This document shows, in pieces, positions 55,085-64,000 of a stretch of DNA of 64,000 nucleotides (positions within the stretch are counted from its first letter, which is position 1; every line of letters begins with the position of its first letter). The notes under the pieces are model-generated. The model saw only the letters and a list, made by a program, of their open reading frames with translations. It made no database searches and was not told where the DNA came from. The DNA is from Siphonodentalium dalli (lineage: Eukaryota > Mollusca > Scaphopoda > Gadilida > Siphonodentaliidae). The stretch is taken from NCBI GenBank assembly GCA_032622095.1, contig CP136064.1, forward strand, positions 51,840,073 through 51,904,072, in the 5' to 3' direction. A program made the position numbers and the translations under genes.

Positions 55085-55350
55085 GCCCTGTGCCAATGCA
55101 TTCTATTATATATGCGAGTCGACCATAGGTCGCCTCGCATATATAAGAGAATGCATTGACCATTTTTTCTTACATTCTTTAACAATTTTATAATTTGTTC
55201 TTACATTTTTTAACAATTTTTATAATATTTTTCTACATTTTTTTTGACAATTTTATCATGTTTAATATGTGTTAGGCGAATGCATTCTCTTATATATGCG
55301 AGGCGACCTATGGTCGACTCGCATATATAAGAGAATGCATTGGCACAGGG
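55085..55350. repeat. Two CCAATGCATTCTCTT hairpins in inverted arrangement
   Basis: Hairpins at 55085-55160 and 55271-55350. The outer ends CCCTGTGCCAATGC (left) and GCATTGGCACAGGG (right) are complementary, so the pair also forms one larger inverted repeat. The spacer is T-rich (TTTTTAACAATTTT units). Confidence 0.8.
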
Positions 55351-56054
55351 CCGTTCTTGTGATTATTATGGGGGCATTACGGTACTTAGTTGTATTGGTG
55401 AACTATTTAAGAGTGTCATCAATTCAAGAATTTCAAACTTTGTTGAAAGTACCAAGAAACTTCATGAAAATCAGTCAGGTTTTAGAAAAGGACGATCAAC
55501 TATTGATAACATATTCAGCGTGTTCTGTCTCTCACAACTTTACTTAAGCACAAGGAAGAAATTATTATGTTGCTTTGTTGACTTCCGCAAAGCTTTTGAT
55601 ACGATTTGGCGCCAGGGACTCTGTGTCAAACTATTGCGTAATGACATATCAACTGGAAAGTTTTCAATGTTATTCGTAATATGTATAGGGTGTCAAAGTC
55701 TTGTATTTTCAAAACTGGTAGTCGATCAGACGTTTTCGTGTGTAGATCGGTAGTGATGACGTTACAAAATCATCAGGGGGGGGGGGCATTTTATACCCAC
55801 TTGAAAGATAAACCGTCAATGTCCAAATGTTACACTTTGAACTTTTCATTTAGTATTCATATACAGCGTCTGAGGACAGCAAATCATAGACTGGCTGTGA
55901 AAGTGTGACTCGATGGAAAAACTGAAGAGAGAAGTGTGGGAGTCGCACCGAAAGTTGGTAGCACCCGGAATCCCAAGCCGGTCACACATCCATGGAATAA
56001 CCGCACCCGACGTTGCTTAACTTTGGTTATCACACAAAGCACCTAATGCGCATA

Positions 56055-56596
56055 AGATTGTCAACTTATAAATGGACAATCGGTACCTAAAATGGTCGTT
56101 AATAAATGGACAATCCGACCACGCGTGGCACGCGAGCTTGCGACTGTCCACTAAATCACGACATATATAGATAATCGTGCATGTTAGCTTCATATTAAAT
56201 CTGAAGGGTAATAACTCTATTAAGAATGTACCTTTAATAAATGACGGAGATTTGTATGAGAAATTTGCAACACCACAACAGATAAACTTTTGTGAAATAT
56301 AAGTCAAATTCTTCCCTTGGGTGGGTTTGGGGGAGGTTTGGGATACGCTCTTTAAAAAACACTTCGAATATTTCCGTTATTTCGTCAAAAACTCTTCTTC
56401 TAATATCTCCGTTATACAAATCACCGTCATTTAGCAAATTAACATTATTTATAGAGTTATTGCCCTTCATGCAGGATTAACAAAACATGTCTTCATTTAG
56501 TGGACAATCCCAATCTCGCGTGCCACGCGTGGTTGGATTGTCCATTTATTAATGACCATTTTAGGTACCGATTGTCCATTTATAAGTGGACAATCC
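56055..56596. mobile_element. 0.54-kb foldback element with GGACAATC repeats
   Basis: Inverted ends of at least 110 bp (TTATAAATGGACAATCGGTA, ACCACGCGTGGCACGCGAG) with similarity continuing inward (AATAACTCTAT, AAATGACGG). GGACAATC occurs at least six times. The - strand frame 56234-56470 is not recognised as a transposase. Confidence 0.8.
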
Positions 56597-56711
56597 TTGA
56601 AGAATTGCCTGACACAAAGCGTGTAACGACCGTGACCAAGGCCTATCGATCAGAGAAGTCATCGGCCTTCTATATTTACAACGCGACCGCTATACACATG
56701 AATTCTGAGCA

Positions 56712-57052
56712 GGGATGTGGCTAGAGGGGGGGTGGGGGGTGTCTCACCCCCCCCCCCCCCCAGCAGAGAGCTATATTTTCAATAGTTGGAAATTTCATAC
56801 CTGCCACAACGACATTTCACACCAACAATACATGTAGGTTGAAAATGTTCTTGTAGTTTGATTATAAAACAATTTATTGGGGGGAATTTATTGTTTTTCG
56901 ACCAATATTTGCATATGTTCCTATTTTGGGTCAAAAATTTTGACAGAAATGGACATCAGTTGGAAATTTTCCAACTTTAGAGGGGTGACAGGTTGGAAAT
57001 TTCCAACACTTGGAAAGCTTGTGTCCTGGTCCCTCCCCCGTGGCCAGTCAAA
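56712..57052. repeat. TGACTGGCC repeat family, copy 3 (inverted)
   Basis: Ends GTCCCTCCCCCGTGGCCAGTC. Contains G7-G6 and C15 runs at 56727-56762 that could pair with each other, then TTGGAAATTTCCAAC words. Confidence 0.7.
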
Positions 57053-57661
57053 AACTTCTAGTTAATTTAAGAAAACAATATTGTCATACAATTGGTCAAC
57101 ATTGTCATTGGAATTTGAATTGGGGTTTGAAATTTCCAACAGTAGGAAGGCTTGAGGCTAGTCTAGATGTTAGGATTTTGCGATTTTCTTGTTCAGATTT
57201 CAAAATTTTCGCACACCGGGCCGAACCATGGTCTGGACACAAGCGATTTAATAATCACTTTAAATTTTACCAAATATATTAGTTTTTGAAAAATAAATCA
57301 TCTTAAAATTCCTTAAATGCCATGATGATTTAATTCTTCTGAAAACTTGTTTCTCGGTAAAATCACAATAACACAAAATGACTGCGAAAAATCGAAAATT
57401 GAAAAGTATTTGGCTCACTGCCGATAGATAGTAGGATTCCTGTAAGAAAATTCTCACTAAACTTTTTGATTATCGCATGGTCATGATTCCCAGTTGACAT
57501 GGAGACTAACTGTATATTTTCCTCTTCCAAAATTCTGCTAATAATGTTTAATTTTGATCAAAAGTTTATTAATGTTTTGTTTCGTCCTTGACATACGTTC
57601 GGGAAAAACCCACTCGATCTGCAGATCTGCAGATCGATTGATATTATTCGGACGGGAATGC

Positions 57662-58434
57662 AGCGAGTTAGATTAGATTAGATTTTATTTTGACAGTTCA
57701 GGTTATACATGTGTACATGAATACATATTATGGATATGTTTACAAGTTGAATCAATATAATACACAACAGTATATACATATTATAATTATAATAGTATAT
57801 ATTAAATACAAATATGTTATATGTTGGGGTCTGATGAGACAGTTAGAGTTCAGACTGTGTAAACAATTGATATATACCCTAAGAGGATTTATCAATTTTC
57901 TCAAGAACTAAATCATTTTATTTTATAGAGGTTGTCGTCAGAATATAAGGTAAATTCTGTGGCAGAAATCTGTATAAAAATAGAAATACTCATGTGACCT
58001 GAGACCATCAGGGATAACGCAAAAAGTTCTCTAAACGAGAACTTAATTCCATTGCGGTCCCTGGTGGCTTTCGGCACATGGGCAGTGAGTGAAGTTCGAA
58101 ACTTCGGAGCACAATGTATAAAAGTATTTAAAATATATAAATTAAATAAAAGCCATTTCAGAAACGAGACTTATATGGAGAGGGAAAAGCTAATAAAATA
58201 AGTCAATACGCAAGTAATGTAACTTCAACAGCCCTTCGCCACCTGCATACACGCACCACTGCCATGTATGGCCGGCTTTGGACTGGTCTGTCCATGACCG
58301 AAAGATGGAAACCCGAAATACAGGCAGTATAACGATATATGCAACTGGCCAAATGCTGTCATCGTACATTACAATATAAATTGAACTGCTGTATTGAGGA
58401 AATTCTAGTTAAAAGGTGATAAAATAGATTGTTC
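57662..58434 (-). other. Probable 3' tail of the CR1-like LINE
   Basis: Lies downstream (on -) of the ORF stop at 58435. Its far end is a (TAATC)n-like microsatellite (TTAGATTAGATTAGATTTTA on + at 57668), the type of short tandem that ends CR1-class LINEs. A palindromic AGTTCTCTAAACGAGAACT is at 58029. Whether all 770 bp belong to one element is unclear. Confidence 0.5.
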
Positions 58435-59382
58435 CTAGTAAAAGGCAAATGGATTTTCTTCTCTTTTCATCAATTTCTCTAGTAGGTGTTGTTTAATGCA
58501 AAATTTCCAGTGTTTGAGATCAAAAGGGTCACGAGTATGGTATACTTTATCAAGACCATTCCATAGTTTCGCTCCTGTAAAATAGAAACTGTGGATGCCC
58601 TTGGATTTTACAGAGGGTAATGAGTATTTCAGGGTCCCTGATCGAGTTACATATGTACAATGAGTACTAGCTAATATAAAATTATTGTCTAGATATGCTG
58701 GAGCTTTCTTTTCCGAGATTTTTAGTACCATCAGTATTTTTCTGAAGTCTACCCTATCACTCACTGGAAGCCATTTAACATGTTTAAATTCATTATAACC
58801 AATATGAGTCATGCGATCTAGTTTCATGATAAATCTGACAAGTCTGTTTTGAGATGCTTGAAGACGCTTTTTTGTTTTTACTGTCAGACTAGAGAACCAG
58901 AAACCACTTGAGTAGTCAAAATGACATTGAATAAGAGCATTAATTAGAAGTTTTCTGCATTTTTCATTCAGATAGTTTGCTTTTCTGTACAAAAATTTCA
59001 GTTTTGCATTTACCTTACTTAGAACATGATCTGCCATCATTTCACCATTTAGCCTCTGATCGAGGAACACCCCTAGATATTTAACCGATTTAGTTGGTGC
59101 GATGTCAACGCCATCGCAGCAGACCCTCAGTTCAGAGTGTTTTACAAGTTTCTTTCCAGACCCAAACAGAATTGATTCTGTTTTCCCTAAATGTAAGGAC
59201 AATTTGTTGTCAACCAACCATAATTTCAGTTTATTCATTTCTGAACTGAGGCTCTGCTCAATAGCGCGGACATCACAACCTGAAACCAAAAGGGCAGAGT
59301 CATCCGCATATAGAAGGAGGTGACAATCCACAGCCTGGCTAGCATCGTTCACATAGAGTAGAAAAAGAAGGGGACTCCACAT
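58435..59382 (-). pseudogene. CR1-like LINE ORF2, downstream part (motif C to end)
   Basis: 315 codons open from 59382. SPLLFLLYVNDASQAVDCHL, LLYADDSALLVSG (motif C, YADD), WLVDNKLSLHLGKTESILFG, KYLGVFLDQRLNG and LLINALIQCHFDYSSGFW. The C-terminal TGAKLWNGLDKVYHTRD is typical of CR1-class ends. It overlaps the upstream frame by a short shift at 59349-59382. Otherwise intact, so the copy is young. Confidence 0.88.
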
Positions 59383-60359
59383 GTGATACGTTCAAATTTG
59401 GATAGAGTACCATATATATCTACTGCTTGCATTCTATTTGTTAAATAAGACTCCATCCATGTCAGAGATATTTTATCAAATCCAATTGCACTAAGTTTTG
59501 ACAGTAAAATTTCATGGTCGACGGTATCAAAAGCCTTCTGAAGATCAATTAGAACCATTCCTGTCATATTTCCTTTGTCCATTTCCTGACGAATGTGGTC
59601 AGTGAGATATAGGAGACAAGTATCTGTGGAGTAACCAGGTCTGAAGCCTGATTGATGGCCATATAGAAGTTCTGCATTTGTTAGATATGTTTCAATTTGT
59701 TTGTAAACGATTTTCTCTAGAACTTTGGATACTAAATTTAGCACTGATACGGGACGATAATTTCCAGCCTGTGTCTTGTCACCCTTCTTGTATATGGGTA
59801 CAACCCTGGCCATTTTCAATTCATTTGGGGCCTGGCCCAAATGGATCGATAAATTTATAATATGAGTCAGAGGAGAAGCAAGGATATGGGCACCATCTCT
59901 TAGAAATCTTGCAGGAATGAGGTCAGGTCCGGTGGCCTTGGATGGACTTAAATTCTGTAGTAATTCCAAAACTTCAGAATCCGATATTACCGAAATGTGA
60001 AATTGTTTTGATCCTATTTTCTCTTTATAGAATCTGATAATGGATTCTTTACAAAATATACCAGGTGCTTTTGGAAGTTTCGCAACCAGGTTACTAGCTA
60101 TACTACAGAAAAAGTGGTTAAAGTCTTTAGCTATACTCTGTTTGTCGAAACAGACTTCTTCATCTATTTTTAGACCTACACTATTATTTGTCTTTGCGCC
60201 CTTTTTTGAAGGAGTACCAAGTTTCTGAAGAGATTTCCAAAGGTTTTTTGGGTTGTTTTTGTTTTCCTCAATTTTATTTCTGAAATGTGACAGTTTAGCA
60301 TTTTTAACAAGGTGTTGGACTTTGTTTCTGAGTGTTTTGTACGAGTCAAAAATAGCCAA
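59349..60359 (-). pseudogene. CR1-like LINE ORF2, upstream part (linker to motif B)
   Basis: 336 codons open. Linker helices, then LSPSKATGPDLIPARFL, VVPIYKKGDKTQAGNYRPVS, LLYGHQSGFRPGYSTDT and motif A MVLIDLQKAFDTVDHEI. It reaches GVP of motif B, where the expected QGSxLGP is missing and the frame shifts, consistent with a deletion of about 20 bp between CCC repeats. The element is 5' truncated near 60420, so no endonuclease is present. Enzymatically dead as read. Confidence 0.88.
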
Positions 60360-60477
60360 AGTTGTTTTCGGCTCAAGTCTTGTCTGTTATTTGAGAACAT
60401 ATAGTTCCTTGTTTCAATCGTATTTCAAGGGCGAATATGTCTTTAAAATCAATATTTAACAATCGATGGCATAATTA

Positions 60478-60633
60478 TAAGGAATAATCTCGGTTTCCTA
60501 ATGTAATTACACAGTCTAAAGGCATATGCCGAATCACAAACTCTTATAAATCGCTTCGCGATTTATAGGTTTGGGATTCGGCATATGCCTTTAGACTGTG
60601 TAATTACATTAGGAAACCGAGATTATTCCTTAA
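60478..60633. repeat. 156-bp palindrome with about 60-bp perfect arms
   Basis: AAGGAATAATCTCGGTTTCC through AAGGCATATGCCGAATC and the exact reverse complement. The inner part is ATAAATCGCTTCGCGATTTAT. It starts immediately beside the 5' end of the LINE at 58435-60420. Identity of the arms implies recent formation or gene conversion. Confidence 0.9.
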
Positions 60634-60654
60634 ATAAACAACATACTAAACATA

Positions 60655-61816
60655 AAAAAGGGTCAAGAAAGGTGAAATTGATAAATGTTGTGAAATAAAT
60701 TTGTCAACATTTGGTAAAATACTCAATTTATGCCTTTTAAAGGATGTTTATAAAAAAAACTCAATTTCACAGGTCCTTCCATTTGTATATCCGTATACAA
60801 AATTCTGATTACAGAGCAGCAAACATTTTCCAATACGTTGAGTAGTTTTGAGTTATGTGCTTCCAAAATTGGGTGTTTGTCTAATTGCGGAGACTCAATT
60901 TCCAAGAATTAGCTAAAATCCATATTTTATGGTCTAGTATTTAAAAAAAAGGATATATTGCTGTTGTATTAATTTCCTAACTAGATTGTGCATAGAAATG
61001 ATTAATTTATGCATCTATGATTGAGAAGACAAAAATGTTCTTAAACAAAATGAGTGTTCCATTGTATAGCCAAATTTGCCTTGTGATACAGAACTGGATT
61101 GATGAAATACCATATTTGAAGTCATACAACTCAATACGTTGATATCCATATACCCTGTATTTATAAAAACCTCTTAAGTATACTAGGTTAAATACACTGT
61201 GTTGCAATTGCTAAACACATTTGTGCCAAATAAAAATTGTGGCCCTATGAATCCTTAGTATTGAATATTTCCCCCAAAAAATCCCATGTTTGACTGTTTT
61301 TTGACGTTTTTGTCCATTTTAAAAGGTATTTTTGTGCACAAATAGTAAACAACTTACAATGAACACAATTAGTGTTTAATGTGTATAATCATTTGAACGT
61401 TCCTTATCAAACACTTATGTTGGAAAAAATAAGATTACATTGATTAAGCCAATCAACAGTTACTGGATCTCACATTATTTTTCAAGAAACTGACTCAAAA
61501 TTTGAACGTTGATGATGGGGTAGGTGTAATCACAAAAGGCTATAATATTGTCACCATATTCTAGATTTTTAGATAATTTTGAGAAATTGCGGCTCTGAAA
61601 TTAGACAAACTCCCAATTTTGGAGGCAAATAACTCGAAAAATACTGAACGTATCTGGGAAAAGTTTTCTGTTATGTATTCAGGATTGTCTACGCACTTTA
61701 CAAAATGAATATACATATGGAAGGCCTTGTGAAATATAATTTTTTTTAAACATTGTTGAAAAACCATAAATTTATTTCACAAAATCATCAAATTCGCCTT
61801 TCTTGATTCTTTTCCA
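60655..61816. repeat. 1.16-kb inverted element, about 270-bp arms
   Basis: Left arm 60655-60930 pairs with right arm 61557-61816: TGTGAAATAAATTT, TCCAAAATTGGG, GTTTGTCTAATT in the same inverted order. The arms are diverged. No transposase in the loop. Confidence 0.75.
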
Positions 61817-62345
61817 TTTTTAATATATTGCTTGTGATGTGTTAATATAATTATTCATAAATGAAATATTCTTGTTGTAATTAGTTTGAGGGGAAATCAC
61901 AAATGCAACGGACTTTTAACATAATACTAAAGTTCCGGTGTTGCCATCGATATAATTGCTCTAAGCTCTTACGTCACTGCACGTGTGGTAATGCACGTGT
62001 GTCTTGCTAAATCGTGAGGCCGAACTTAGGGGCTAATTGTGTGATAAATATATATATTAAATTAATTGATATTTTCCAAAATACATGGAGATATGGTGCA
62101 TGTATCTTCTTTTATTGTATCCTAATAACGCGTACCATAACACCAAACTATGTCACATGTTTTGACCGAGATGACTAAAAGCGGGAGATAGAATAACAAT
62201 GCGTGTTTGCGCTCTTATCTCACAGGTATGTTTTTTTCGGTGCGGTGGATGTTCCTGTGCTTGGCAAATAGAACGGCAACCCATGTCTATTTATATTAAG
62301 GGAGTAACTGATTAACACGACTAAATATCCGAAACCAGTCTACGT
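61817..62345. other. No gene recognised
   Basis: AT-rich, with GCACGTGTGGTAATGCACGTG near 61980. Nothing further seen. Confidence 0.5.
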
Positions 62346-62359
62346 TGCCACTTACATAG

Positions 62360-62512
62360 ACATGGTAATAACCATGCAACATAAACCATGCATACATATT
62401 TTGCAACGGTATTTTGGGTGGAAGATAATGGTAACACTGTGGAAGCATGGTAATAACTGTTGTAACATAAACCATAGTAAATTTGCAACGGTGTTTTGGG
62501 AGGTAACAATAT
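62360..62512. repeat. Tandem duplication of about 85 bp
   Basis: CATGGTAATAAC, AACATAAACCAT and TTGCAACGGTNTTTTGGG appear twice in order. Lies just upstream of the LINE at 62543. Confidence 0.75.
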
Positions 62513-62542
62513 CGCGCGATAACCCTGCTCCCTGCCATTTAC

Positions 62543-64000
62543 AAATTGCTCGAAAAAATAATTTTATTAAGACTAGAGTAGCGTGTTCCTGATATGATCA
62601 AAGTACATGCATTGCAACACGGTTTTCAGAAGGGTATCAACTGTCTCATGAACTCGTTTCTTATTTACGAATCTAAAGAATTTGCATCAGAAAACGACAG
62701 TAAGTTGTTCACATGTTTCCTTGATGTCCAGAAGGCATTTGATACCGTATGGATAAATGGTCTTCTCTATAAACTTCATCTCCTCGGTTTTGATGAGAAA
62801 ATATGGCTACTGTTTCATCAAATGCTTACAGGTACTTCTTGTCATGTAAAATATGGGAATTGTCAGTCCAGAAAATTTCAGATAGAGCAGGGAACAAAAC
62901 AAGGGGGCGTCATTTCACCTTTGTTCTACATGATCTTCGTTGATCAGCTCTTAACAGAGCTTGCAAATTCGGGAGCAGGACTAAATATGTTCTCTATAAA
63001 TTGTTCATGCCCGACACAAGCCGATGATATGACCTTGATCTCTGTTTCGGAAAATGGCCTGCAGCACCTCATGAATATATGCACAAACTACAGTCGCAAA
63101 TGGAGATATAAATATAATGAACAAAAGACAGTAGTTATTGTCTTCAATGAAAGCAAGAACGAGCACACTAAGGCTAGTTGTAATAGGGCATGGACTCTTT
63201 GTGGAAAACAACTGTCTGAGGTCGAGAGTTTGGTTCACTTAGGCGTCCCTATACACAAATTCAATCACAAAGGTAACGCCATAGACGTAATAAAAACAAA
63301 ACTCAGATCAAGCTATTTTTCACTGTCGAACATAGGTATGTATGCAGGTGGTATAACCCCAACAAGCAGTAGGAAATTATACACATCCATCGTTTTACCA
63401 AGGGGCCTCTTCGGATGCGAACTGCTGTGTGGTATGACTGATTCAGATATTTTGTCTCTGGAAAGAACGCACCGATTTTGTCTTAAAAAGATTCAAGGTC
63501 TTCATTATCAAACACGTACCAACATCGCAGAAGGGTTAATGGGTATCGGAAACGTTCAAAGTTTTATTGAAAAAAAGAAGCTCCTATTTTTCAGCAGCTT
63601 GTGTACTCTCAGTACAGAGAAGGCAGCCAAATCTGTATTCTTGCTAAGGCTGCACTCTTTCTTCATAACTGGTGTTTCTAAGTATTCATTCATTGCCGAC
63701 ATTGTAGATATCATAGAGAGCCACCAGTTGATGCCATACCTCACCAATTATGTATCTCATAGTGATTTCCCAACAAAGCAGATTTGGAAAGGTATAGTGC
63801 GCAAGGCAATTTCCGATTATACAGAATCCGAATGGGAAAGCGCGGCGAGCGACAAATCACTCCATCGCTTTCATAACATACATCCAAAGTTAACTGTCTC
63901 TCACCTGTGGCGCTGCTGTCGAAAATTCCCAAGACACAAAATAGCATACCTGACTGTGGGTGGAATCATAGCTTGTACTGGGTCCGTATCACTAACTTGT
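62543..64000 (+). CDS. LINE reverse transcriptase, open at the window end
   Basis: One frame is open from 62582 to the last base (469 codons from ATG 62594). A TAG at 62579-62581 separates it from a short RT-like start (KLLEKIILLRLE) at 62543. Motifs: ALQHGFQKGINCLMNSFLIY, FLDVQKAFDTVW (A), EQGTKQGGVISPLFYMIF (B), PTQADDMTLIS (C, with QADD in place of YADD), then LVHLGVPIHKF, LPRGLFGCELL and LERTHRFCLKKIQG of the thumb/connection. The 5' part is truncated near 62540 and the 3' end lies beyond the window. Clade uncertain; it differs from the Tx1-like and CR1-like copies. Confidence 0.9.

Larger units (their letters stand above)
53540..55760 (+). pseudogene. CR1-like LINE: endonuclease end, linker and RT start, interrupted twice
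   Basis: Endonuclease end near 53553-53740 (GVGKCTCREVSVVDYTI, LFSDVHCGLVIAL). The linker at 53886-54473 has WVDGECRRKRREFNNTKKKF and IDIETFYGHFKKLNNQ. RT entry at 54947-55060 (YVLDTGYPEDW-type, IGMIVPLYKN) and palm at 55375-55750 (SCIGELFKSVINSRI, SGFRKGRSTIDNIF, CCFVDFRKAFDTIWR motif A). Interruptions are a TTAA MITE (54474-54942) and a block with two hairpins (about 55085-55350). The element breaks off before motif C. Confidence 0.8.

Overview
The window looks like animal DNA, most likely from a lophotrochozoan such as a mollusc (my inference). It is AT-rich. It has short exons split by long introns, extracellular TSP1 and ShK domains, several non-LTR retrotransposon families, and an unusually dense population of small inverted-repeat elements. 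I see no prokaryotic gene arrangement, rRNA, convincing tRNA or CRISPR array.

Two host genes can be supported. On the + strand, about 6.7-24.3 kb, lies the 3' part of a gene for a modular secreted protein. Five exons read TSP1, ShK+TSP1, TSP1, ShK, ShK-stop; every junction is phase 1, so they join in frame. On the - strand, about 48.3-39.5 kb, five exons encode an alpha-arrestin (ARRDC-like protein) that ends in a ten-unit Q/N/Y-rich repeat. Its first exon was not found.

Nearly everything else is mobile or repetitive. 0-5 kb: a TIR element, then a long inverted repeat enclosing a minisatellite. 5-24 kb: introns of the TSP1/ShK gene. They hold a 5'-truncated Tx1/L1-like LINE with a clean 13-bp target duplication, several older LINE relics, a Myb/SANT-bearing TIR element, and a segmental duplication that includes one TSP1 exon. 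24.4-28.1 kb: a 3.7-kb element with 0.8-0.9-kb terminal inverted repeats and a 6-bp target duplication. It carries an A32-like packaging ATPase with a fused zinc finger and further tightly overlapping small ORFs, so it resembles a miniature Polinton/Maverick or adintovirus-like provirus. It sits about 120 bp past the stop codon of the TSP1/ShK gene. 28-43 kb: tandem repeats, hairpins and TTAA-flanked piggyBac-type MITEs, one of which is interrupted by a TTA-flanked Harbinger-type MITE. 43-49 kb: a large inverted array and a 0.56-kb inverted duplication inside and around the arrestin gene. 50-64 kb: four LINE copies or fragments, one with a 378-codon intact reading frame and one still open at the window end, plus more hairpins and foldback elements.

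The nested insertions allow relative dating, because sister copies inside the window give the empty sites. This is the case for the Tx1-like LINE, the Harbinger-type MITE, the Polinton-like element and one piggyBac-type MITE.
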